Positions 1 to 6,489 of a stretch of DNA of 6,489 nucleotides are shown one piece after another (the first letter of the stretch is position 1; every line of letters starts with the position of its first letter). The DNA is taken from positions 1 through 6,489 of the forward strand of contig DAIEQT010000136.1 of assembly GCA_027347545.1 (NCBI GenBank). The letters are read 5' to 3'. Source of the DNA: Ignavibacteria bacterium (GTDB lineage Bacteria; Bacteroidota; Ignavibacteria; Ignavibacteriales; Melioribacteraceae). A program made the translations under genes and the position numbers. The notes below the pieces were generated by a model, which was given only the letters and a program-made list of their open reading frames with translations, had not been told where the DNA came from and searched no databases.

Positions 1-399
1 ATTCATAATCCCGGTGTGTGGTTCCCAAATCCGCTTCCGGTTGATATTGGAGTTGGTTACTTCACACAGAAAATGAAAGTTGGCGATATTTTTGAAAGTA
101 CTGCAAACCAATTTGGGCTTTATGTTAGCAAAACTTTTGGATTAGTAATATCAATTACGCCTTACGCAGGATTAGTAAGCGAAAACAGTAAGACGACCGT
201 ATCTTACGATTACCAATCAAACGAAACAGTTAATGGCGTGCAAGTACCAAAAACCCAAATGAAATTTGATCTTGAAGGTGAGAACACAACCGGCTTCGTT
301 GTTGGATTTACTTTGCATCTTGCGGCTGTGAACATTAACGCAGATTACAAGGTTGCCAAAACAAAAACGGCTTCTGCCGGAATTTCATTCGGCTTTTAA
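1..399 (+). CDS. Outer-membrane beta-barrel-like protein, C-terminal fragment (5' end outside window)
   Basis: The frame is open from the first base (IHNPGVWFPNPLPVDIG...) to the TAA at 397-399, so this is the 3' part of a gene that starts upstream. The GTG at position 16 is probably just an internal Val codon. About 132 residues are visible. They show alternating polar and hydrophobic segments typical of membrane beta-strands (for example FGLYVSKTFGLVISITPYAG, TGFVVGFTLHLAAVNINADY) and the chain ends in GISFGF, an aromatic C-terminal residue as found in many outer-membrane barrels. A hydrophilic stretch rich in Ser, Thr, Asn and Lys (about residues 60-95 of the visible part) would fit an extracellular loop. 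The pattern resembles the uncharacterised DUF6588-type barrel proteins of Bacteroidota and Ignavibacteria, but I name that family from memory only. Function is unknown. A strong terminator follows 17 bases after the stop, so the gene ends its transcription unit. Confidence 0.7.
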   Translation: MHNPGVWFPNPLPVDIGVGYFTQKMKVGDIFESTANQFGLYVSKTFGLVISITPYAGLVSENSKTTVSYDYQSNETVNGVQVPKTQMKFDLEGENTTGFVVGFTLHLAAVNINADYKVAKTKTASAGISFGF

Positions 400-416
400 T
401 TTTATTTCTCTTAAAG

Positions 417-442
417 AAAAGGAGCTGTGCAAGCTCCTTTTT
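417..442 (+). terminator. Rho-independent terminator after the barrel-protein gene
   Basis: A perfect 6-bp GC-containing stem, GGAGCT (421-426) with AGCTCC (432-437), encloses a 5-base loop (GTGCA). It is extended by A417-A420 pairing with T438-T441, and the 3' arm runs into five Ts (438-442). This is the classic intrinsic terminator form. Because the 5' arm is preceded by As, the structure could also stop transcription on the opposite strand. It separates the barrel gene from hemW, so hemW probably has its own promoter in the short A/T-rich stretch 443-468, where I could not identify a convincing promoter motif. Confidence 0.88.
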
Positions 443-468
443 CATTTTAAATTCTTTAGAAAAATTTT

Positions 469-1599
469 ATGAAAGAAACGGCAATCTACATACACATTCC
501 CTTCTGCGATCACAAATGCATCTACTGCGATTTCTATTCAATTATTAGTTACGAGAACGTTTCAAATTACCTTTCGGCACTGAAAAAAGAAATTGCTAAC
601 TATGCCGCGCAGTTTGCTCATGAAAGAAAAATCATCTCAATATTTTTTGGCGGTGGAACTCCATCCTTGATGGAAGCAGGCTACATTGGAGAAATTATTG
701 AGGAAGTGAAAAGAAATTTTTCTGTGAATGAAGACGCGGAAATAACGATTGAGACAAATCCCGGGACAGTTACTAAACAAAAGTTGAGCGAGTTTAAGAA
801 TGCCGGCATTAACAGAGTAAGCGTTGGCATTCAATCATTTGATGAAGCCGATTTGAAATTCCTCACGCGCATTCATGATTCTGAAAGCGCTAAACAAACT
901 ATTTGTGATGCAGAAGAAGTTGGATTTGAGAACCTAAGCCTTGATTTGATTTTTAATCTTCCAAGCCAAACCAAAGAGAAGTGGAAGAAAAATTTAGAAG
1001 AAGCGATTAAGCTTCCAATAAAGCACATTTCAGCTTACAGTTTAATTCTAGAGCATGGAACAATTCTAAACAAAATGGTTCTCGACTGCAAAGTGAAAAT
1101 GCAAGACATCAACCACGATGCCGATCTTTACGAGTTTACGATAGAGTTTCTAACTTCAAATGGATTTGAGCAGTACGAAGTTTCCAACTTTGCCAAATCG
1201 GACTTTCAGTGTATTCACAATAATGCTTACTGGCATTACAAAGATTCTCTAAGCTTTGGAACTTCGGCTCACTCATTTGCAAACGGTAAGCGCTGGTGGA
1301 ATCTTTCCAGCACCCGCTTTTACATTGATGCTATGAACAAAAAGGGAAATGCTGTTGCCGGAGAAGAAACTCTTACACAAGATCAAATGCTTGATGAATA
1401 TGTAATGCTTGCGTTGCGTTCTTCCGGTTTAGACTTGGGTAAATTGGGACAGATGTTTGGGAATAGCTGGTATGAAATAAACTCAAAACTGATTGATGAA
1501 TATGTAATTCAAAAATTAATTTTCCTAAAGGATAACAAATTAGTTTTGGCCGCAAAAGGATTTGCTGTCTGCGATGAACTTCTCTTACACTTCAAATAG
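469..1599 (+). CDS. hemW: HemW, radical SAM heme chaperone (coproporphyrinogen III oxidase-like)
   Basis: A complete protein of 376 residues, the usual length for HemW. The N-terminus has the radical-SAM cluster motif C13-x3-C17-x2-C20 followed by Asp-Phe (CDHKCIYCDF). Other family blocks follow in order: GGGTPS (61-66, SAM binding), ETNPGT (95-100), GINRVSVGIQSF (113-124), DLIFNLPSQT (159-168), ISAYSLILEHGT (187-198), YEVSNFAK (236-243) and GTSAHSF (264-270). HNNAYW at 250-255 matches the HNxxYW motif that family knowledge links to heme binding in HemW. True coproporphyrinogen dehydrogenase HemN has CX3CX2CXC, whereas here the residue two after the third Cys is Phe, so a heme-trafficking role is favoured over porphyrin synthesis. 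HemW is cytosolic or membrane-associated, binds a [4Fe-4S] cluster and heme, and is proposed to deliver heme to respiratory enzymes. The ATG at 469 puts the Cys motif at the normal distance from the start. No clear ribosome-binding site is visible, only A/T-rich sequence. The gene is preceded by a terminator and appears to be transcribed alone or with the downstream gene 88 bases away. Many databases label such genes hemN. Confidence 0.95.
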   Translation: MKETAIYIHIPFCDHKCIYCDFYSIISYENVSNYLSALKKEIANYAAQFAHERKIISIFFGGGTPSLMEAGYIGEIIEEVKRNFSVNEDAEITIETNPGTVTKQKLSEFKNAGINRVSVGIQSFDEADLKFLTRIHDSESAKQTICDAEEVGFENLSLDLIFNLPSQTKEKWKKNLEEAIKLPIKHISAYSLILEHGTILNKMVLDCKVKMQDINHDADLYEFTIEFLTSNGFEQYEVSNFAKSDFQCIHNNAYWHYKDSLSFGTSAHSFANGKRWWNLSSTRFYIDAMNKKGNAVAGEETLTQDQMLDEYVMLALRSSGLDLGKLGQMFGNSWYEINSKLIDEYVIQKLIFLKDNKLVLAAKGFAVCDELLLHFK

Positions 1600-1687
1600 A
1601 GATTTAATATTCTCTGCCCAATTTTTCTTGTATTGGAATAAAGTCCCCCACTTATTACATTCCTTATGAAATTTCTTGGGGTTCACA

Positions 1688-4600
1688 ATGAAATTGAAAA
1701 CCTACACTTTATTTTTAGCTGTCCTATTATCTTTACCAAATTACTCTCAGCAAATAGAGAAATGTTATAACGGCGCTGCACTAAGTAAACGGTTGGCTGT
1801 CAGTCATAGCTCTTCTTATTCGTTAAATGATTTTTATTCAAAACAAATTAACAGTGGCGAATTTGATAATAATAAGGATGATAACGGAAATAGTGGTTTT
1901 TACTTTCCGGCAAAGAGTAAGAAAGGAGTAGCCTTCAGTTCCGGATTGATTTGGATTGGCAAGCAAAATAATACACTTAAGGCAAGCGGAAATATTTATT
2001 CGAGATCAACTTTGACTCCCGGGAAAATTTTGCCGGATGGAAAACCGGATGACCCGCTGGCTGAGAAGTACAGAGTTTACAGAGTTAAAGCGAATTACCG
2101 TACATCTGCTTTTGAGAATGAAATTGCAAACGGAGAAGGAACCTATCAGCAAATTTATGTCGGCTATGAAAAAGACTGGAACGAATGGCCGGCAAGCAGC
2201 GGAGCTCCATTTAATGACGTAAATAAAAATGGAGTTTATGAACCATCCATTGATATTCCCGGCGTACCCGGCTCTCATCAAACTTTGTGGTTTGTTACTA
2301 ATGATCTAAAAAAAGTTAATTCAACATTTTTTGGCACCGTAAATGATTTTGGAATTGAAACTCAAGTAACAATATGGGGTTATGAAACTGAAAGCCCGGT
2401 TAAAAACACCATTTTCAGAAAGTATAAGTTAATTAACAAAAGCAGTGTTGATATTAAAGAAATGTACACCGGAATTTTTAGTGACGCTACAGCTAACGCT
2501 AGCACTAAGTCATACGCCGGATGCGATTCAACTCTTGGATTAGGATATGCTTACTATTCAGAACAAACAGATTTTTTATACGGTGTTAATCCGCCTGCAT
2601 TGGGATTTAAATATCTTCAAGGACCAATGGTTGATGGTTCTTCATCAGATTACGTCTTCAAAAACGGGAAGAAAATATCTGGCAAGAAAAATCTCGCAGC
2701 TACATCGTTTGTTTTCTACACTTGCGGCGGTAATGAAATTCCATGGCCTAGCAGTACAAGTACAAGCTGGTACAAAAATCTTCAAGGGATTGATAACAAT
2801 ACTGGTAAGGTCTTTGAGATTCCAACTTCATATGGAGGCGGTAAAACTAAATTTGTTTACAGCGGAGATCCGGTTAAGAAACTGGGCTGGATAGATGGTG
2901 TTACTCAGTCTTGCGGACAAAGATATTTATTGCTTGGAAGCGGTCCATTTAACTTAGCGGCTTTGGATACTCAAGAAATTGTGTTTGCGGAAATTGTTGG
3001 TGTTGGTCCAAATAATCTTGATGCAATTACTTCTCTAAAGGATCGCGCTGTACAATCACAAAAAATATTTGATAGCTCAATCGCTTACAATTCTCTATAT
3101 GTTCCGACCTTAACACAATTTAACCCGGCTGGCGTTGAAGTAACTAATGATCAAAATTCTATTACAATTAAGTGGGATAAAGACCCGAACGAAGTGAAGA
3201 GAATTGAAACGCTTTCCGAAAACGGTTACACATTTCAAGGTTATAATGTTTATCAGCTTAGCTCGGATTTACCGGTGAAAGATGCCGGGAAATTGATTTC
3301 GACCTTTGATGTTGTTGATGGAATAAAAAATGTGAAAGAAATTTATTACAAAGCTGATGGAACAACTGAAGAAAGAGTTGAACAATTTGGAAGTGATTAT
3401 GGAGCGGTATATTCATTTAAGGTAAGTAAAGATTTTCTGACTAATTCTGAATTTGTAAAAGGGAAGACTTATTCATTTGCGGTCAGCGCTTATTATGTAT
3501 CTAAAGATGTTAACAACGGCAACACACAATCAATTATTATAAGAAAGAGTTACGAAACACCGCTTACTGTGTTATCAATTCAATATAGAAAAGATGAAGC
3601 CGGTATAAATTTCAAAGACCAGCTTGTGGTTCAATCAAAACTGAGTTATACTAAGGACAATTGCAAAGTTTACGTAACAAATCCTTTGCAGCTTACCAAT
3701 CACGATTATCAAATAAATTTTAAATTGGTTAACGACATTTTACTTTGGAATCTGCTCGACAAAACTTTAAGTAAAGAAATCCTTTCAAACCAAAATTTGG
3801 TTGAGGAAAATTATTACTACTACTTGGATTCATGGATGCCGCAAGCCGATGGTTTGCAGTTCTTACTTATTAAACCTACCAAGGGAATTAGAAATAATAA
3901 CCTTGGAATTGTTGAGGTTGCTTATGGCGGAAAAGAATTAACAAGCAACGAGTATGATGAAAAAGGAAAAGAGTTTTTAGGAAATCATGTGTGGAACGAT
4001 CCAAACTATCCCGGACTAAGCAATGAAAGAGATAAGTACTTTCTGAAATCAAATCTTTCCTTGCTTAATGTTTCTAATGCAGATTATTATGACTACGAAA
4101 TTAGATTTACCAACGAAGGGAGTTATGCGCTTACATTAGACAAAAAAATAATTCAAATTCCATTTGAGTTTTGGAACGTTGGAGTAAATACGTTCAATGA
4201 TAACAAAGACGACTTTAAGTTAATCCCCACTATGTTAGATCCGTATTCTGCTGGAATGACTTATTGGGCATCAATGATTGAAAGCGTAACAAATCCAAAA
4301 ACTTCTCCAAGAACGAAAGCACTTAAAATAATTAATAAGAACAGCGCAACTGCTGATTACGATGCTTTTAAGAACGCTTGTCTTCAATCGGGCGGGATTG
4401 GAAGTACATTTAATCTCAACTATGATAACGGAGTTGTAAAACAAAACTTAACTGAGTTTTCAAATTTTGTTTTTGTTGATGCTGATAAGGACGGAAATCC
4501 GCCGCCGGCTGGAACAGTTGTTAGAATAATTACCAAGAAAGGATTGAGTGTAAATGATCTTTTTGAGTTCAACCAAAATAATTTTACAGATGTAGCTCAA

Positions 4601-4957
4601 CAAAATATTCCAGCTGAGTTTTCACTTTCGCAAAACTATCCAAATCCGTTTAATCCGGAAACGACAATTAACTACACAATTCCGCCAAACGTGAAAGGTG
4701 AAACGATAAACGTAACATTAAAAGTTTACGATGTTTTAGGAAGAGAAATTGCAACTTTGGTTGATGAAGTAAAACAACCCGGTATTTATAATTCTAAATT
4801 CCTCGCCTCGCTCGACGCGAGTCGAAGCGGGTCAATTATTAATTCTTCGCCTCGCTCGACGCGAGTCGGAGCGGGTCAATTCTCAAGCGGCGTTTATTTC
4901 TATACACTAAGAACGGGCAGTTACAGCGAAACAAGAAAGATGATCTTTTCAAAGTAG
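1688..4957 (+). CDS. Large secreted protein with T9SS type A C-terminal sorting domain
   Basis: I prefer the ATG at 1688 (1089 residues) over an in-frame TTG at 1676, because it opens directly into a signal peptide: MKLK, a hydrophobic core (YTLFLAVLLSL) and likely cleavage near residue 20 (NYSQ-Q). The mature part has Asp/Asn-rich loops that look like calcium sites: DNNKDDNGN (60-68), NDVNKNGVYEP (176-186), FNDNKDD (836-842) and DADKDGN (931-937). Residues about 475-620 (SITIKWDKDP, GYNVYQLSSD, KTYSFAVSAYY) resemble a fibronectin type III-like domain. Residues about 978-1089 are the sorting domain: FSLSQNYPNPFNPETTINYTI in sense, then LKVYDVLGREIATLVDEV, SSGVYFYTLRTG and a final ETRKMIFSK. 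By family knowledge such proteins cross the outer membrane through the type IX system and the domain is removed or used for surface anchoring. I see no catalytic motif, so the function is unknown; an adhesin or cell-surface structural role is a guess. Residues 1039-1065 are an abnormal insert encoded by two palindromic repeats (listed separately). The gene ends convergently with the next gene, 29 bases away. Confidence 0.9.
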   Translation: MKLKTYTLFLAVLLSLPNYSQQIEKCYNGAALSKRLAVSHSSSYSLNDFYSKQINSGEFDNNKDDNGNSGFYFPAKSKKGVAFSSGLIWIGKQNNTLKASGNIYSRSTLTPGKILPDGKPDDPLAEKYRVYRVKANYRTSAFENEIANGEGTYQQIYVGYEKDWNEWPASSGAPFNDVNKNGVYEPSIDIPGVPGSHQTLWFVTNDLKKVNSTFFGTVNDFGIETQVTIWGYETESPVKNTIFRKYKLINKSSVDIKEMYTGIFSDATANASTKSYAGCDSTLGLGYAYYSEQTDFLYGVNPPALGFKYLQGPMVDGSSSDYVFKNGKKISGKKNLAATSFVFYTCGGNEIPWPSSTSTSWYKNLQGIDNNTGKVFEIPTSYGGGKTKFVYSGDPVKKLGWIDGVTQSCGQRYLLLGSGPFNLAALDTQEIVFAEIVGVGPNNLDAITSLKDRAVQSQKIFDSSIAYNSLYVPTLTQFNPAGVEVTNDQNSITIKWDKDPNEVKRIETLSENGYTFQGYNVYQLSSDLPVKDAGKLISTFDVVDGIKNVKEIYYKADGTTEERVEQFGSDYGAVYSFKVSKDFLTNSEFVKGKTYSFAVSAYYVSKDVNNGNTQSIIIRKSYETPLTVLSIQYRKDEAGINFKDQLVVQSKLSYTKDNCKVYVTNPLQLTNHDYQINFKLVNDILLWNLLDKTLSKEILSNQNLVEENYYYYLDSWMPQADGLQFLLIKPTKGIRNNNLGIVEVAYGGKELTSNEYDEKGKEFLGNHVWNDPNYPGLSNERDKYFLKSNLSLLNVSNADYYDYEIRFTNEGSYALTLDKKIIQIPFEFWNVGVNTFNDNKDDFKLIPTMLDPYSAGMTYWASMIESVTNPKTSPRTKALKIINKNSATADYDAFKNACLQSGGIGSTFNLNYDNGVVKQNLTEFSNFVFVDADKDGNPPPAGTVVRIITKKGLSVNDLFEFNQNNFTDVAQQNIPAEFSLSQNYPNPFNPETTINYTIPPNVKGETINVTLKVYDVLGREIATLVDEVKQPGIYNSKFLASLDASRSGSIINSSPRSTRVGAGQFSSGVYFYTLRTGSYSETRKMIFSK
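4797..4837. repeat. Palindromic GC-rich element, copy 1, inside the sorting-domain coding sequence
   Basis: This 41-bp unit is bounded by AATT at both ends and matches copy 2 at 39 of 41 positions; the differences are C4802/T4846 and A4825/G4869. The core of 33 bases (4801-4833) has 24 G or C, in contrast to the visibly AT-rich gene around it. It folds into a hairpin: CGCTCGAC (4809-4816) pairs with GTCG (4821-4824) and AGCG (4826-4829), with one bulged A (4825) and a GCGA loop (4817-4820). T4808-G4830 and C4807-G4831 extend the stem. In the gene's frame it is read FLASLDASRSGS. The unit is free of stops in all three forward frames and in two of three reverse frames. I infer a small dispersed palindromic element; whether it occurs elsewhere in the genome cannot be seen here. 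Confidence 0.85.
4841..4881. repeat. Palindromic GC-rich element, copy 2, inside the sorting-domain coding sequence
   Basis: A direct repeat of copy 1, starting 44 bp after it and separated by only three bases (ATT, 4838-4840). The hairpin is conserved: CGCTCGAC (4853-4860), GCGA loop (4861-4864), GTCG (4865-4868), AGCG (4870-4873). One of the two differences from copy 1 falls on the unpaired bulge base (G4869), so pairing is kept. Because 44 is not a multiple of three, this copy is read in another frame and encodes SPRSTRVGAGQF instead of LASLDASRSGS. Immediately downstream the conserved SSGVYFY of the sorting domain resumes in the correct frame. Confidence 0.85.
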
Positions 4958-4986
4958 TCAAAAAATGCTGTTGAGAAGGTTTACTT

Positions 4987-6489
4987 TTACTTCACTTGTT
5001 TATAAATAAAATCTTGATTCACCGCTTTTGACGCACTTTGCACATACGCTTTAAGTTTTCGTTGCATCTCATCACTTTCTTTCAAATGGTTTTTTAGTGC
5101 ACTATTCTTTTCTGATGTTTCCTTAAAACTTGGAAAGTATTCCCGCCTCTTTTCAAAATCATCAACGTAAAGGCTTGTATCATTAAAGAAAAGAAAAGTG
5201 GGATAAAAGGTTGTCGCGCCAAATCCAGCTTTAGTTTCATCAAGAAGAGATTTTCCCATAGAAGCATGAATTGTTGGTACATGCAGCAGATCAAGAATCG
5301 TTGGTAGAATATCTGCGTGAGTTCCAACCCTAGGATCAATTTTGTTTTGGATATTTGATGGATCGAAAATCAAAAGCGGAATATGAAAGGAAGAGTAAAC
5401 ATCATTGCGGGCTGTGTAGATTGTATGATCGGCAGTGATTACGAAAATAGTATTGTTGAACCAATTCTGTTTCTCAGCATATTTAAAAAACTCTGATAGT
5501 GAAAAATCCGAATAGCGCATAGCAATTTGAAAATCCGTTTCCCCTTTGAATTTCGAAAATTGCTTAATCCTGTTATGTGGAATTCTAAATGGGTCGTGAG
5601 ACGAAAGGGAAAAGATTACGCTGCAAAACGGCTGTTTAAAAGAATTCATTTCTTTAGCGGCATCTAAGAAAAATGGCTCATCGAAAATTCCCCAAGTGCC
5701 ATCATATAATGAATCGGCGTAACCTACAAACTCCTCTTTTCCGAAATAATTCAAAAAACCGGCGCTAGGAACAAAAGCATCAAAACCCATTGAGCCGCGT
5801 GCAGCTCCATGATGAAAAGAAGTTGTGTAACCATGTTCATTTAATATTGAACCGAGTCCCCGAATTTTGTTTATCTCGGCGCGCGAGCCGATGATTGAGC
5901 TTGGAAATACAGCTGGGAGTGAAGCCAGTATCGAAGGAACAGCTTCAATAGAACGCTGCCCACACGCCAGAAAGTTTGTGTAAAGAATTGATTTCTTTGC
6001 CAAGCTATCAAAAAATGGTGTATCGCTTTCCCATCCGGTTATAGACCCAATATATTCAGCGCTCCAACTTTCCATGATGAATACAACTACATTTTTTTTC
6101 TGCATTGGCTGTGTTGGTTTTTTTATCCTTAGGAAAGGATAATTTTTGTCTATCATTTCTTCATCATCCGATTTTACCAGTTCTTTTATTATTGATGAAG
6201 ATTCCTCTTGTGAATAAAAATTGTACTCCGGAAAGCTATATTGAAAATAGCATCGGATAACTGTGTAAGTGCTGTTGAGGACTAAGTAGCCCAGAGGGCG
6301 GTTATCAGAAAAAAACGCATTTGTCTGACGCAACGGTTTTAATTGCAAACCGCCGCGTATTCCAATGATGGTTAGTAATACAGCTAATACTAAACCAATG
6401 GAAGATTTTAGATATGAAAAATTCGGCTTATCTCTTTTGTTAATTCTGATGCTAAACTTTAGCGAAAGCCACACGAATGAAACGACACT
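4987..6489 (-). CDS. LTA synthase/sulfatase-superfamily membrane enzyme, N-terminus outside window
   Basis: The frame runs open to the right edge (SVVSFVWLSLKF...), so the start lies beyond it; the GTG at 6474-6472 is probably an internal Val. Residues below count that GTG codon as 1. A transmembrane segment lies at about 23-39 (KSSIGLVLAVLLTIIGI) and is followed by RGGLQLKPLRQTNAFF, typical of the junction between the membrane domain and the extracytoplasmic domain in LtaS-like proteins. The catalytic domain shows VVVFIMESWS (metal ligand E135), GQRSIEAVPSIL (S175 at the nucleophile position), FHHGAARGSMGFDAF (220-234), YDGTWGIFDE (257-266), SLSSHDPFRIP (289-299, H293), ITADHT (346-351, metal ligands D349 and H350), FHIPLLIFDP (363-372) and THADILPTILDLL (385-397). 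Family members transfer phosphoglycerol or phosphoethanolamine-type groups, or act as sulfatases, at the outer face of the inner membrane. The substrate here is unknown. The C-terminal tail (about 435-495) is charged and probably helical. S. aureus LtaS uses Thr as nucleophile; Ser here is a variant. The gene is convergent with the T9SS cargo gene. Confidence 0.88.
   Translation of the reverse strand, partial: SVVSFVWLSLKFSIRINKRDKPNFSYLKSSIGLVLAVLLTIIGIRGGLQLKPLRQTNAFFSDNRPLGYLVLNSTYTVIRCYFQYSFPEYNFYSQEESSSIIKELVKSDDEEMIDKNYPFLRIKKPTQPMQKKNVVVFIMESWSAEYIGSITGWESDTPFFDSLAKKSILYTNFLACGQRSIEAVPSILASLPAVFPSSIIGSRAEINKIRGLGSILNEHGYTTSFHHGAARGSMGFDAFVPSAGFLNYFGKEEFVGYADSLYDGTWGIFDEPFFLDAAKEMNSFKQPFCSVIFSLSSHDPFRIPHNRIKQFSKFKGETDFQIAMRYSDFSLSEFFKYAEKQNWFNNTIFVITADHTIYTARNDVYSSFHIPLLIFDPSNIQNKIDPRVGTHADILPTILDLLHVPTIHASMGKSLLDETKAGFGATTFYPTFLFFNDTSLYVDDFEKRREYFPSFKETSEKNSALKNHLKESDEMQRKLKAYVQSASKAVNQDFIYKQVK

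Noticed and set aside
1637..1656. Weak hairpin with a five-C loop between hemW and the secreted-protein gene (AATA-a-AGT / ACT-TATT)
   Set aside because: The stem is seven pairs, almost all A-T, with a bulge, and no T-tract follows; too weak to call a terminator or a regulatory element.
1628..1658. Possible promoter TTGTAT ... TATTAC upstream of the secreted-protein gene
   Set aside because: It matches the sigma-70 consensus poorly, has 19-base spacing, and does not contain the TAnnTTTG element known for Bacteroidota; AT-rich chance similarity is likely.
1676..1687. Alternative TTG start adding four residues (MGFT) to the secreted protein
   Set aside because: The ATG at 1688 gives a standard signal peptide with a positive N-terminus; the TTG extension adds nothing recognisable.
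2006..2894. Other open frames of 60-115 codons overlapping the secreted-protein gene and the other genes
   Set aside because: Their translations show no domain-like pattern, and they overlap strongly supported genes in other frames or on the other strand.
4958..4986. Terminator expected between the two convergent genes
   Set aside because: The 29-base gap has no stable inverted repeat followed by Ts on either strand. Termination may be Rho-dependent or occur within the neighbouring gene.
5874..5891. GC-rich palindromic stretch (TCGGCGCGCGAGCCGA) inside the LtaS-like gene, reminiscent of the 4797-4881 element
   Set aside because: It matches the repeat only in short CTCG/CGAG pieces, lacks the AATT borders, and falls in a stretch of normal family length, so it does not look like an insertion.

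Overview
The window looks like chromosomal DNA from an AT-rich Gram-negative bacterium of the Bacteroidota/Ignavibacteriota (FCB) group. The best clue is the C-terminal sorting domain of the large secreted protein. It carries the phrase SQNYPNPFNPETTINYTIP and then VYDVLGREIATLV and SGVYFYTL, a form of the type IX secretion (T9SS) sorting signal that is common in Ignavibacteria and related lineages. A C-terminal beta-barrel fragment ending in Phe fits an outer membrane. No Shine-Dalgarno-like sequence precedes the genes clearly, which is usual in this group. The phylum is an inference, not a proof.

Layout. (1) Positions 1-399, + strand: the 3' end of an outer-membrane barrel-like protein, followed by a good intrinsic terminator (417-442). 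(2) 469-1599, +: a complete hemW (radical-SAM heme chaperone). (3) 1688-4957, +: a 1089-residue secreted protein with a signal peptide, Asp/Asn-rich putative calcium-binding loops, a fibronectin-III-like middle segment and a T9SS type A sorting domain. (4) 4987 to the right edge, - strand: the C-terminal part of a membrane-anchored LTA-synthase/sulfatase-superfamily enzyme, convergent with gene 3 and only 29 bases from it. There is no gene-free stretch longer than about 90 bases.

The most interesting object lies inside the sorting domain of gene 3. Two nearly identical 41-bp, GC-rich, palindromic units (4797-4837 and 4841-4881) interrupt the coding sequence just before the conserved SSGVYFY strand. 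They are spaced 44 bp apart, so they are read in two different frames and encode unrelated peptides, yet the gene stays open and the conserved C-terminus is recovered in frame. The unit is stop-free in all three forward frames and folds into a hairpin with a GCGA loop. This resembles a small dispersed palindromic element able to reside in protein genes, comparable in concept to the Rickettsia palindromic elements.

The four genes do not form an obvious pathway. They look like independent housekeeping (hemW) and cell-envelope functions (barrel protein, T9SS cargo, phosphoglycerol-transferase-like enzyme).
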